A stretch of 8,302 nt of DNA from Simkania sp. (GTDB lineage: Bacteria > Chlamydiota > Chlamydiia > Chlamydiales > Simkaniaceae): positions 1 through 8,302 of the forward strand of contig JANQSR010000093.1 of NCBI GenBank assembly GCA_028279205.1, given 5' to 3'. The notes below the pieces were generated by a model. The model had not been told where the DNA came from. It saw nothing but the letters and a program-made list of their open reading frames with translations, and ran no database searches. A program made the position numbers and the translations under genes. Below, piece by piece: positions 1 to 6,900 of this stretch (position 1 is its first letter; every line of letters begins with the position of its first letter).

Positions 1-53
1 TCAAGCAGCTGAAAGTACCGTTCTTTCCAATCTATGGTTTCTTCGTGTTTCAT
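1..53 (-). CDS. 5' end of an unrecognised protein gene, cut by the window edge
   Basis: On the minus strand an ATG at 53..51 opens a frame running out of the window. It reads MKHEETIDWKERYFQLL followed by D or E. The composition (charged, alternating with W, Y, F and L) resembles a real protein start better than the other frames here. The frame is closed upstream by a TAA at 89..87, so the start must lie at 86 or below. GTG codons at 71 and 62 are possible alternatives, but ATG 53 fits best. Upstream GTGGG is only a weak ribosome-binding site. The gene lies downstream of clpX on the same strand, about 250 bases away. I do not recognise the family from 17 residues. The call could be wrong, since the overlapping frame ending at base 1 is also open. 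Confidence 0.35.
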   Translation of the reverse strand, partial: MKHEETIDWKERYFQLL

Positions 54-91
54 AAGACCCACAGCATACACGGTAAAATATTTTAGTTAAA

Positions 92-101
92 CCCCCCCCC
101 C
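92..101. repeat. Homopolymer of ten C (ten G on the minus strand)
   Basis: Ten consecutive C are seen on the plus strand. On the minus strand this is a G10 tract lying 38 bases upstream of the ATG at 53. It sits between a TTCACG-like element and a TAAAAT-like element. Tracts of this length are prone to slipped-strand mispairing and also to sequencing error. A role in varying promoter spacing is inference only. Confidence 0.9.
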
Positions 102-264
102 GTGAACGCGTACATTTTATCAGGCTGTTTTTGGGCCGCGAGGGTATTAAGGGGGTCTGCCTAGTGGCTGTTTTGATGGAGATGTTTGTAATCCCGTCGG
201 GTGAGTAAGCCATGCGGCGAAGGATCAACTTCATGTTGTGCCCTACCCGTGGACAGTATTGGTT

Positions 265-294
265 AAAATATGTCGTGAAACCGACAAACGTCAA
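265..294 (-). promoter_or_regulatory. Possible sigma-70-type promoter downstream of clpX
   Basis: On the minus strand TTGACG (294..289) is followed after 18 bases by TATTTT (270..265), giving five of six and four of six matches to consensus. It points toward the left-edge gene and would start transcription near base 258. It is a pattern match only. Because clpX ends just upstream, a promoter here would let the next gene be expressed independently of the tig-clpP-clpX operon. Confidence 0.25.
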
Positions 295-303
295 TCTAAG
301 GGG

Positions 304-1539
304 TTAACCCGTTTCCTCTTTGGAATGCTTGATGACGGCGGGCTGTCCTTCGGTAACACATTTTTCCTCAATGATCACCTGCTTGACATTTGGATTAGAG
401 GGGACTTCATACATCAAATCCATCAGCAGATTCTCAACGATCATACGCAGTGCGCGTGCGCCCGTGTCCGATTTTTTTGCCTTTAAGGCGACCGCCTCAA
501 GCGCTTCTTGTGTAAAGATTAGCTCAACACCATCCTCTTCGAAAAGAGCTGTGTATTGCTGAATGACAGCCCCTTTGGGTTTGACCAAGATTTCATTTAG
601 ATCTTTTACAGTGAGCTCATTGCAATTGGCTGTGCTGTTCAAGCGACCGACAAACTCGGGGATAAGACCAAACGAGACCAAATCTTCTGTCTCAATTTTG
701 GAGAGTAGATAGCTCGTTTCAGTCGCATTAAACGCCTGTTTATTAGAAGTGTCAAATCCAATGACCCCTTTACCGAGGCGCTTGGCAATGATCTTATCGA
801 GGTCGACAAAAGCACCACCGACGATGAACAGAATATTTTGTGTATTGACTTTGATGTATTCTTGATTGGGGTGTTTGCGCCCCCCTTTGGGAGGAACATT
901 CGCAATCGTTCCTTCGATGATTTTAAGCAAAGCCTGTTGAACGCCCTCTCCCGACACATCCCGAGTGATCGACACGTTGCCCGATGTCTTTCGAATTTTA
1001 TCAATTTCGTCGACGTAAATAATCCCTTTCTCAGTTCTTGTAATATCAAAATCGGCGTTCTGAACAAGGCGTAGAATGATGTTTTCGACATCTTCTCCCA
1101 CATAACCCGCCTCGGTGAGTGTTGTGGCATCCGCAATGGCGAAGGGCACATCTAGAACCTGAGCCAAGGTGCGAGCAAGAAGGGTTTTGCCAGAGCCCGT
1201 GGGGCCTAAGAGGAGAACGTTCGATTTACTGTACTCCATCTCTGTTTTTTCTTTGCCCAGCAAACGGATCCGTTTGTAGTGGTTGTAAACAGCGACGGAG
1301 ATTGTTTTCTTTGCTTTCTCCTGACCGATGACGTACTCATCTAAACGTTCTTTGATCTCTTTGGGTCTAAGCGGTTTGATATCATGTTTAACTGTCTTTT
1401 TTTCAACAATATCCATGCAGAGGCGCACGCATTTATCACAGATAAAAGCACCTGATCCAGATACCAGTTTTTCAACGACATCCTCTGTACGTCCACAAAA
1501 AGAGCAAGCCGCCATCTCACCTGTCGATTGTTTACCCAC
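304..1539 (-). CDS. clpX: ATP-dependent Clp protease ATP-binding subunit ClpX
   Basis: ClpX is the hexameric AAA+ unfoldase that recognises tagged substrates, unfolds them and threads them into ClpP in the cytoplasm. The 411-residue product is full length for the family. It has the N-terminal zinc-binding domain (Cys12, Cys15, Cys34, Cys37), Walker A GPTGSGKT (112-119), pore-1 loop GYVG (145-148), Walker B with D177-E178, the RKH pore loop (221-223), the ClpP-docking IGF loop (260-262), Arg299 in EFVGR and sensor 2 GAR (360-362). The start is a GTG at 1539..1537, preceded by AGAGG (1553..1549) with nine-base spacing. The next ATG, at codon 9, lacks such a site. It is the last gene of the operon, 21 bases after clpP. 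Docking and pore loops are all intact, so it should be a working ClpP partner. Confidence 0.98.
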   Translation of the reverse strand: MGKQSTGEMAACSFCGRTEDVVEKLVSGSGAFICDKCVRLCMDIVEKKTVKHDIKPLRPKEIKERLDEYVIGQEKAKKTISVAVYNHYKRIRLLGKEKTEMEYSKSNVLLLGPTGSGKTLLARTLAQVLDVPFAIADATTLTEAGYVGEDVENIILRLVQNADFDITRTEKGIIYVDEIDKIRKTSGNVSITRDVSGEGVQQALLKIIEGTIANVPPKGGRKHPNQEYIKVNTQNILFIVGGAFVDLDKIIAKRLGKGVIGFDTSNKQAFNATETSYLLSKIETEDLVSFGLIPEFVGRLNSTANCNELTVKDLNEILVKPKGAVIQQYTALFEEDGVELIFTQEALEAVALKAKKSDTGARALRMIVENLLMDLMYEVPSNPNVKQVIIEEKCVTEGQPAVIKHSKEETG

Positions 1540-1560
1540 TTGAATTTACCTCTTTATCCT

Positions 1561-2148
1561 TTATTTGTTATCTGGCTCAAGGACTTTGTCGATGAGACCA
1601 TATTTTATAGCCTCTTCAGGCCCCATGTAAAAGTCTCTCTCGGAATCTTCAATCACTTTTTCAAGAGGTTGGCCTGAATGAGAGGCGATGATTTTGGCAA
1701 CGACCTGTTTCATGTAGAGAATCTCTTGTGCTTGAATGTGAATATCGGCCGAGCTTCCTGTGATCCCTCCAACTGGCTGATGGATCATTGTGCGGCTGTG
1801 GGGCAACGCATACCTCTTGCCCTTGGTTCCTGCGCAGAGGAGAAGCGCACCCAAGGAGGCTGCCATACCCAAACAGTAGGTGCTGATATCTGCACCTAAA
1901 AAACGCATGGTGTCGTAAATGGCAAGCCCTGCGGAGATCACCCCGCCAGGAGAGTTGATGTACATGTTGATATCTTTTTTGGGATCCTTAGCCCTTAAGA
2001 AGATCAGCTGGGCAACGACCGAGTTGGCCGTTTGAGGGTTGATGGTGTCTCCGATGAAAATGATCCGATCTTCTAAAAGGCGGGAGTAGATATCCCAAGA
2101 ACGTTCGCCACGTCCAGTGTCTTCGACAACATAGGGGATGAGAGCCAT
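1561..2148 (-). CDS. clpP: ATP-dependent Clp protease proteolytic subunit ClpP (ClpP2 type)
   Basis: ClpP is the serine peptidase that forms the barrel-shaped proteolytic chamber served by ClpX. The 195-residue protein shows the catalytic triad Ser98 (in GMAAS), His123 (in MIHQP) and Asp172 (in DSERDF), plus the INSPGG oxyanion-region motif (64-69). Its start [16 protein letters not shown] closely resembles chlamydial ClpP2. Chlamydiae carry two clpP genes, and the copy adjacent to clpX is ClpP2. ClpP1 would lie elsewhere, and in Chlamydia the two paralogues form mixed complexes. No long propeptide is visible. The ATG at 2148 follows AAGGAAA with good spacing. It lies 13 bases after tig and 21 before clpX, so the three are almost certainly one transcript. 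The C-terminus seems shorter than that of C. trachomatis ClpP2, as I remember it. Confidence 0.97.
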   Translation of the reverse strand: MALIPYVVEDTGRGERSWDIYSRLLEDRIIFIGDTINPQTANSVVAQLIFLRAKDPKKDINMYINSPGGVISAGLAIYDTMRFLGADISTYCLGMAASLGALLLCAGTKGKRYALPHSRTMIHQPVGGITGSSADIHIQAQEILYMKQVVAKIIASHSGQPLEKVIEDSERDFYMGPEEAIKYGLIDKVLEPDNK

Positions 2149-2161
2149 AATTTTCCTTTTT

Positions 2162-3574
2162 TTAACACTCTTTTTTTTCTTCGGTTTGATCCTTCTCGGG
2201 ACTTTCCTCTTGGGGGGATTGTTTGCTTTCCCCGTTCTCTTCTTTCTTCTTTTTTGATTCCAGTTTGGCTTTTGAAATCAAGAAATCTTCCGTTTTTCTC
2301 AATATTAGATCACATATGGCAATGTCATGCGGTTCTTTTCTGATTGTTTTTGCCGAGTCGAAGGCAGATGAGCCATATAGGAACGTTTCAAGGGGGGTGG
2401 CATTATTTTGGTGAACCTCTTTGGGAGAAATTGGAATTTTTTGATCCTTGACCAGCCGCTCTGCGAGGTAGAAAAAGCGCAAGGCACGTTCACTTTGATC
2501 TTTGATTCTTTGTACAAATTTTTCTCGGAGTTTAGGATTTGAGTTGTCCAAAAATTTTCGCGTTTCTGGATAGGAAGTCGCTTGTTCAAGGCGGGAGACC
2601 ACCTCTTTCGTCAAGGCACTTTTAGGCAGATTAAAGGAATAATTTTCAAGCAGATGGTCGACAATTTGTGCTCGATAAGATGCGTCTCTTCTTTCTTCTG
2701 CCTGCCGATTTAAGATTTTTTCTAAATTTTGGCGCATCTCCTCGACCGTTTTCACGCCAACTCTTTTCGCCAGCACATCATCAATAGGGGGAAGGAGCGG
2801 TTTTTCGATCGAGAGAAGGGTTAGTTCGACTCCCCTTGGTGGAATTTGCTCTTTCAATTTTTCAGAGGTTTCCTCATCAGGGATACTAACCGTCTGCTTG
2901 ATATCACCAACCTTCATCCCTGTCAAGGTATCAAACATCCACTTGGACATTGTTTCGCGGGAAAAGAGAAATCGATCCTCTTCAAAAACCTTTTGCGGTG
3001 GGTCTTTTTCCGTCAAGCTCAGATCTATGAGAACATAATCCCCCTCCTCTACGATTCGGGACCTGGGCCGTTCCCAATCTGCGAAATAGAGGCGGATATC
3101 TTCGATCGATTGGTCGACTTTTTTTGCGTCAACAAGCTCCTTTTCTTGCCTTTCAAGAGTGATTTTTTCGAGATCTATAGAAGGAACGTCAGGTTGGGTC
3201 TCAAAACTATAAATGATCTTTGCATCTCCATCTTCAGACTGCTCGACGACGCTAACTTCAACTCTGGAGTCGTGATTTAAGAGGGGAATAGTCGAAACTT
3301 TTTGGCACTCTTCAAAGGCATAGGCTGCCACCTTTTCTTTACACCTTTTCTCAAGAGGTTCTGGGTAATTTTTTACGATCAAAGAGGAGGGAGCCCTGCC
3401 CTTGCGAAACCCAGGGATCGAGACTTCCTTTGCAATCGAACGGATGGCATCATGTCTTGCTTTTTTTACGATCTCAGGAAGAGCCTTCACTCTGTATTCG
3501 ACAATGCAATCGGCTTTGATCTCTGCTGTAAAATCAACAGTGTTCGATTTGAAATTCTGTTTTTCTACTGTCAT
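2162..3574 (-). CDS. tig: Trigger factor, ribosome-associated chaperone
   Basis: Trigger factor binds the ribosome at the tunnel exit and shelters nascent chains; it is also a peptidyl-prolyl isomerase. From the start chosen here the product has 470 residues. The ribosome-binding signature GFRKG lies at residues 55-59. An FKBP-like domain follows at about 165-250 ([11 protein letters not shown], then GMKVGD), then the alpha-helical substrate-binding domain to about 430. Residues 434-470 are a Lys/Glu-rich low-complexity tail ending in Cys, which makes the protein somewhat longer than usual. I chose ATG 3574 because AAGGG (3589..3585) precedes it by ten bases. The upstream ATG at 3592 would add MKGQEF, but it has no ribosome-binding site and starts within 11 bases of the tRNA end. 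Divergence outside the signature is typical of chlamydial trigger factors. It is the first protein gene of the operon. Confidence 0.95.
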   Translation of the reverse strand: MTVEKQNFKSNTVDFTAEIKADCIVEYRVKALPEIVKKARHDAIRSIAKEVSIPGFRKGRAPSSLIVKNYPEPLEKRCKEKVAAYAFEECQKVSTIPLLNHDSRVEVSVVEQSEDGDAKIIYSFETQPDVPSIDLEKITLERQEKELVDAKKVDQSIEDIRLYFADWERPRSRIVEEGDYVLIDLSLTEKDPPQKVFEEDRFLFSRETMSKWMFDTLTGMKVGDIKQTVSIPDEETSEKLKEQIPPRGVELTLLSIEKPLLPPIDDVLAKRVGVKTVEEMRQNLEKILNRQAEERRDASYRAQIVDHLLENYSFNLPKSALTKEVVSRLEQATSYPETRKFLDNSNPKLREKFVQRIKDQSERALRFFYLAERLVKDQKIPISPKEVHQNNATPLETFLYGSSAFDSAKTIRKEPHDIAICDLILRKTEDFLISKAKLESKKKKEENGESKQSPQEESPEKDQTEEKKEC

Positions 3575-3584
3575 GAATTCTTGA

Positions 3585-3589
3585 CCCTT
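3585..3589 (-). promoter_or_regulatory. Ribosome-binding site that decides the tig start
   Basis: On the minus strand AAGGG lies ten bases before ATG 3574. Nothing comparable precedes the ATG at 3592, whose upstream sequence is the tRNA 3' end. This supports the shorter trigger factor. Confidence 0.65.
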
Positions 3590-3602
3590 CATTCAAAGTT
3601 TA

Positions 3603-3674
3603 AGCGGATGATGAGGTTCGAACTCACGACCCTCACGTTGGCAACGTGATGCTCTACCGCTGAGCTACACCCGC
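3603..3674 (-). tRNA. tRNA-Gly (anticodon GCC)
   Basis: The minus strand folds into a full cloverleaf: acceptor GCGGGTG with CATCCGC (one G-U pair), D-stem GCTC/GAGC, anticodon stem TCACG/CGTGA with loop TTGCCAA (anticodon GCC, reading GGC and GGU), variable loop GGGTC and T-stem GTGAG/CTCAT around TTCGAAC. The discriminator is U, as usual for bacterial tRNA-Gly. CCA is not encoded (the next bases are TAA), so it must be added by a CCA-adding enzyme. The gene lies about 30 bases downstream of a strong promoter start and 28 bases upstream of tig, so the tRNA is probably cut from the 5' end of the tig-clpP-clpX transcript. Confidence 0.97.
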
Positions 3675-3689
3675 TCAAATATCTACCGA

Positions 3690-3718
3690 TTGTAAACCCA
3701 GAGTTACCAGATTATAGT
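3690..3718 (+). promoter_or_regulatory. Possible plus-strand promoter for the helicase gene
   Basis: TTGTAA (3690-3695) and TATAGT (3713-3718) are separated by 17 bases, with four of six and five of six consensus matches. It would start transcription near 3725, giving the helicase mRNA a leader of about 210 bases. Its -10 element overlaps that of the opposing tRNA/tig promoter by four bases. No better plus-strand promoter is evident nearer the helicase start; TTGAAG-17-TAAAAC (3851-3879) is a weaker candidate. Confidence 0.4.
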
Positions 3719-3739
3719 CACGGGGGAGAATTTTTTCAA
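3711..3739 (-). promoter_or_regulatory. Sigma-70-type promoter of the tRNA-Gly-tig-clpP-clpX operon
   Basis: On the minus strand TTGAAA (3739..3734) and a perfect TATAAT (3716..3711) are separated by exactly 17 bases. Transcription would begin near 3704, about 30 bases before the mature tRNA 5' end. This is the strongest promoter match in the window. No promoter is evident in the 13- and 21-base gaps between tig, clpP and clpX, so it probably drives the whole operon. Chlamydiae use sigma-66 as their housekeeping factor, with similar consensus elements. Confidence 0.75.
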
Positions 3740-3763
3740 TAACCTCTTTGAACTTGTTTGAGC

Positions 3764-3804
3764 GGGGGTGCAATCAAAAGGGTTGAGCTACCCCTCTTTT
3801 TCTT
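3764..3804 (+). terminator. Terminator-like hairpin in the helicase leader
   Basis: GGGGGT (3764-3769) can pair with ACCCCT (3790-3795), including one G-U pair, around a 20-base loop. It is followed by CTTTTTCTT. An alternative shorter stem, GGGT (3780-3783) with ACCC (3790-3793), has a 6-base loop. Stem plus T-run resembles a weak intrinsic terminator on the plus strand, yet no plus-strand gene precedes it. It would lie about 40-80 bases into a helicase transcript, so it could be an attenuator or a block on antisense transcription. Both roles are inference. Confidence 0.35.
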
Positions 3805-3935
3805 AAACATATGTCGGTGGTCAAAAGCTCGCATGAAAATGAAAAAATGATTGAAGTCGTTAAAGAAAAAATGTAAAACGAAGGACGATTTTGATTTGAC
3901 TCGTTAAACACAAGGTGATCTGGATACTCTAGAAT

Positions 3936-6900
3936 ATGCTGAACTTAAGGAAGCTCAAGCAGGATTTTTCTTCGAACGTTCTCAAGGACGGAAAGCAGCT
4001 CTTTGCCACGAATCGGGTTCTTTCTGCGAAGATTTTGCACTTGGATGCAAAGACACTCAGGATCAGTGCCCAGGTCATGGGGCAATACAAAAACGCTTAC
4101 GAAAGTGAGATCGAAATCGATCGACAAGAGAGCGAGACGATTGACTCAAACTGCGACTGCCCCTACCACTATGATTGCCAACATCTTGCGGCCGTTTTGT
4201 TCTATTTAGAGGCGTATCTCGATGAAATTTTGGTCAAATATTCCAAAGAGAACGATCTAGATCACCTCGCTGAAAAGAGGGGGTTTGACGAACAAGAAAA
4301 GAAAAAACTCTTAGAAGCACTCAAAGAGGCCGAGTCGAAAGAGGAGCAGAGAAAGGATGAAGAGTACCAAAAAGGGGTGCTCAATGAGTATGTTGGAGCC
4401 GCCCATATTCTGGGCAAATCTCCCTTTTTTTTGCCAGACTTGGAAAAAAAGGTTGAGCAAGCCGAGCTTGCGATCATCCACTCTTTTCCAAAGAAAAAGG
4501 GGAAAAATGATGTTGAGATTCAGGTCGCCTTGCGATTGCCCGCCAGGTCTAAACCTTTGAACATCCCCAACGTTTTCGAATTTTTCGATGCCGTGCGCTA
4601 CAAAGAGATTTTTGTTATTGGCAACAAGGGGCATCTCTTCTCTATCGAGTCGTTTGGTGAGAAAGAGCGACCGATCGCCCGTCTGATTATGGATCATTTA
4701 AGGCTGCCAGAAAACTCGACCAAAGAAAGCGCTTTTAAATCTGGTTGTCTAAGTTTAGCAGTGTTCGGGATGGTTTTGGCAAAAGCCCAAGAGATCGCGT
4801 CATCAAGTCTTGAAAGGCAAGCTTGGAGCGGAGTCAAACGGGAGTCTTTAACCCTTCCCTGTCTCTATGAAAACAACCTAGAGTCTCCCATCTGTTTTTC
4901 AAAAGCTTCGGTTCAAATCAAGGTCACTCTCGAGTTTATCCATCCACCAACAACCAAAATTCTTCTCAATCCTACCCTTGTGGTAGATGAGACCTCTATT
5001 TTACTCGAAGATGCCCTCTTTTTTGAGTGTGCAAAACCGGGGATCATCTACAATCACACCTACTACCGCTTTGAAAAGCAGATCACCCGTCAGCATTTGC
5101 GTAGCTTTTTCCCCATCCGAGAGATGACGATTCCAGAGCCGCTTTTTGGAACGTTTGTTGAGAACGCCCTTCCTGAACTTTCCCGTTTTACAGAGGTGGA
5201 CTATCAAGGGGTGACAGAGCTCTTTGCAACGCTTCCCTTTGCGGGCAGTCTGGAAGCGGTCTGCGATATCCTCTTTTTGAACGGAGAGCTTGAAGCCTCC
5301 CTCTCTTTTATCTACGATGGGAAAGTGGTTCCCTCCTCTCTTAAGGTGCTCGATTATGGGAGTATTCGCAACTTCGTGACCAAAGAGGGGGTCATGGCTC
5401 GTGATCTGGTTGAAGAGCAGAAAATAACCCAGGCTCTTTTCTGTGATTTCTTTTTCGATCAAGAGAGTCAAACTTATGTCGCCAAAACTGACCGGAAGAT
5501 CATCGAATTTATGACCGATGTCGTTCCTCGGAACCAACACAGAGTCACCTTCAACTGCCCCAAAAATCTTCTCGATCAGTTCATCTATGACCAAACAAAC
5601 TTCAAGCTCGAACTATCCGATCTGCGTCGGATGGATATTTATGAGATCAAATTAGAGGTCGAAGGCGCACTTAAGGGGGTAAAACTCGATCAGATTTGGG
5701 ATTGTCTTGTTTCACGCAGAGCCTATCTGGAGCTCGATAATCGCGAAAAGTCGACAAAAGGGCGCAAAGACAAAGCAAAACTTCCGAAAATTTTGGTTCT
5801 GGATCTTTCTAAAATCGGAGAGGTGATCCAACTTTTTGATGAGATGGGGATCGAGCAGCTCGATAACATCTCTATAAAAAGACCCCTTTGGAGTCTGGCC
5901 AATATTGATGAGACAAATTTCGAAGGGCTTCCTGTCTCTTTTAAGATGTCGGATCGACTTAAAGAGATTTGCAAGCAGATGCTGGGAGAAAAAGAGTTTA
6001 AGTTTAGTCCCATCCCTTCGGAGATCAAAGCGGAGCTGCGTAACTACCAAAAGGAGGGTGTAAACTGGCTTGAGCGTCTCCGAATGATGTATTTTGATGG
6101 GATTTTGGCTGATGACATGGGTCTTGGTAAGACTTTGCAAGCGATTGTTGCTTTAACTCAGCATTTAAAGAGGGCAAAAGAGCCCTCCCTTGTTGTCTGT
6201 CCAACCTCCCTCCTCTATAACTGGGATGAAGAGTGTCATAAATTCAATCCAAAACTCAAAACATTGATTGTCGATGGGATGCCCCACCAGCGAAAACGGC
6301 TCATGGCACGAGTCAATCAAAGCCACGTGGTCATCACCTCTTATAGCCTTCTTCAAAAAGATATCGAACTTTACAACTCTTTTTCATTCTCTTATATGAT
6401 TCTAGATGAAGCCCAGCACATCAAGAACCGTGGGACACGGAACGCTAAGTCGGTTAAAATGATCCGTGCAGCGCATCGGCTCGTTCTGTCGGGCACTCCT
6501 ATTGAGAATTCTTTAGAAGAGCTTTGGAGTCTGTTTGACTTTCTCATGCCCGGATTTTTGGGAAGTTATGAACGGTTTGTGGAAAAATATGTGCGCCTCT
6601 CGGGTAAGGAACATATCAAAAACCTTCACTATTTGCGAAAGAAAGTCTCCCCCTTTATCTTGCGACGTATGAAAGCAGATGTTTTGAGCGATCTGCCCCC
6701 TGTTTCGGAAAATATTTACCATACGCAGCTTAGCGATATGCAAAAAGAGCTTTACCGCTCTTACGCTGCCTCTGCAAGGGATGAGCTTGTCAAACTCGTG
6801 GCCAGGGACGGTTTTGAGAAGATTCAGATTCACGTTCTTGCCACCCTGACGCGTCTCAAACAGATCTGTTGCCATCCAGCGATTTTCGCAAAAGAGAAAG

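Larger units (their letters stand above)
54..303. other. Gap between clpX and the left-edge gene, mostly non-coding
   Basis: These 250 bases separate the clpX stop codon from the partial gene at the left edge. They contain a palindrome overlapping the clpX stop (GGGTTAACCC, 301-310), a possible minus-strand promoter (265-294), a run of ten C (92-101) and an AT-rich stretch (75-91) that could hold a -10 element. No convincing intrinsic terminator for clpX is visible. A minus-strand frame beginning at ATG 234..232, preceded by AGGG, could encode 77 residues ending at base 1. Its composition is not convincing and it overlaps the left-edge gene start in another frame. Confidence 0.6.

Noticed and set aside
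1..86. Plus-strand frames ending at 53-55 and 84-86, which might be tails of a convergent gene
   Set aside because: Both are too short to judge, and the minus-strand reading of the same bases is more convincing.
1..294. A 97-codon minus-strand frame from TTG 294 to base 1, or 77 codons from ATG 234
   Set aside because: The TTG start has no ribosome-binding site and the product resembles no protein I know. It runs through the homopolymer and overlaps a more protein-like start at 53. The shorter form is kept only as a low-interest finding.
639..1151. A 170-codon minus-strand frame inside clpX
   Set aside because: It overlaps the strongly conserved AAA+ core in another frame and its composition is that of an out-of-frame shadow.
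2846..3280. A 144-codon plus-strand frame opposite tig
   Set aside because: It is antisense to the PPIase and early C-terminal domains of trigger factor, with no ribosome-binding site or promoter pattern.
5001..5594. A 197-codon minus-strand frame opposite the helicase gene
   Set aside because: It arises from codon bias of the sense gene, and no initiation signals are visible.
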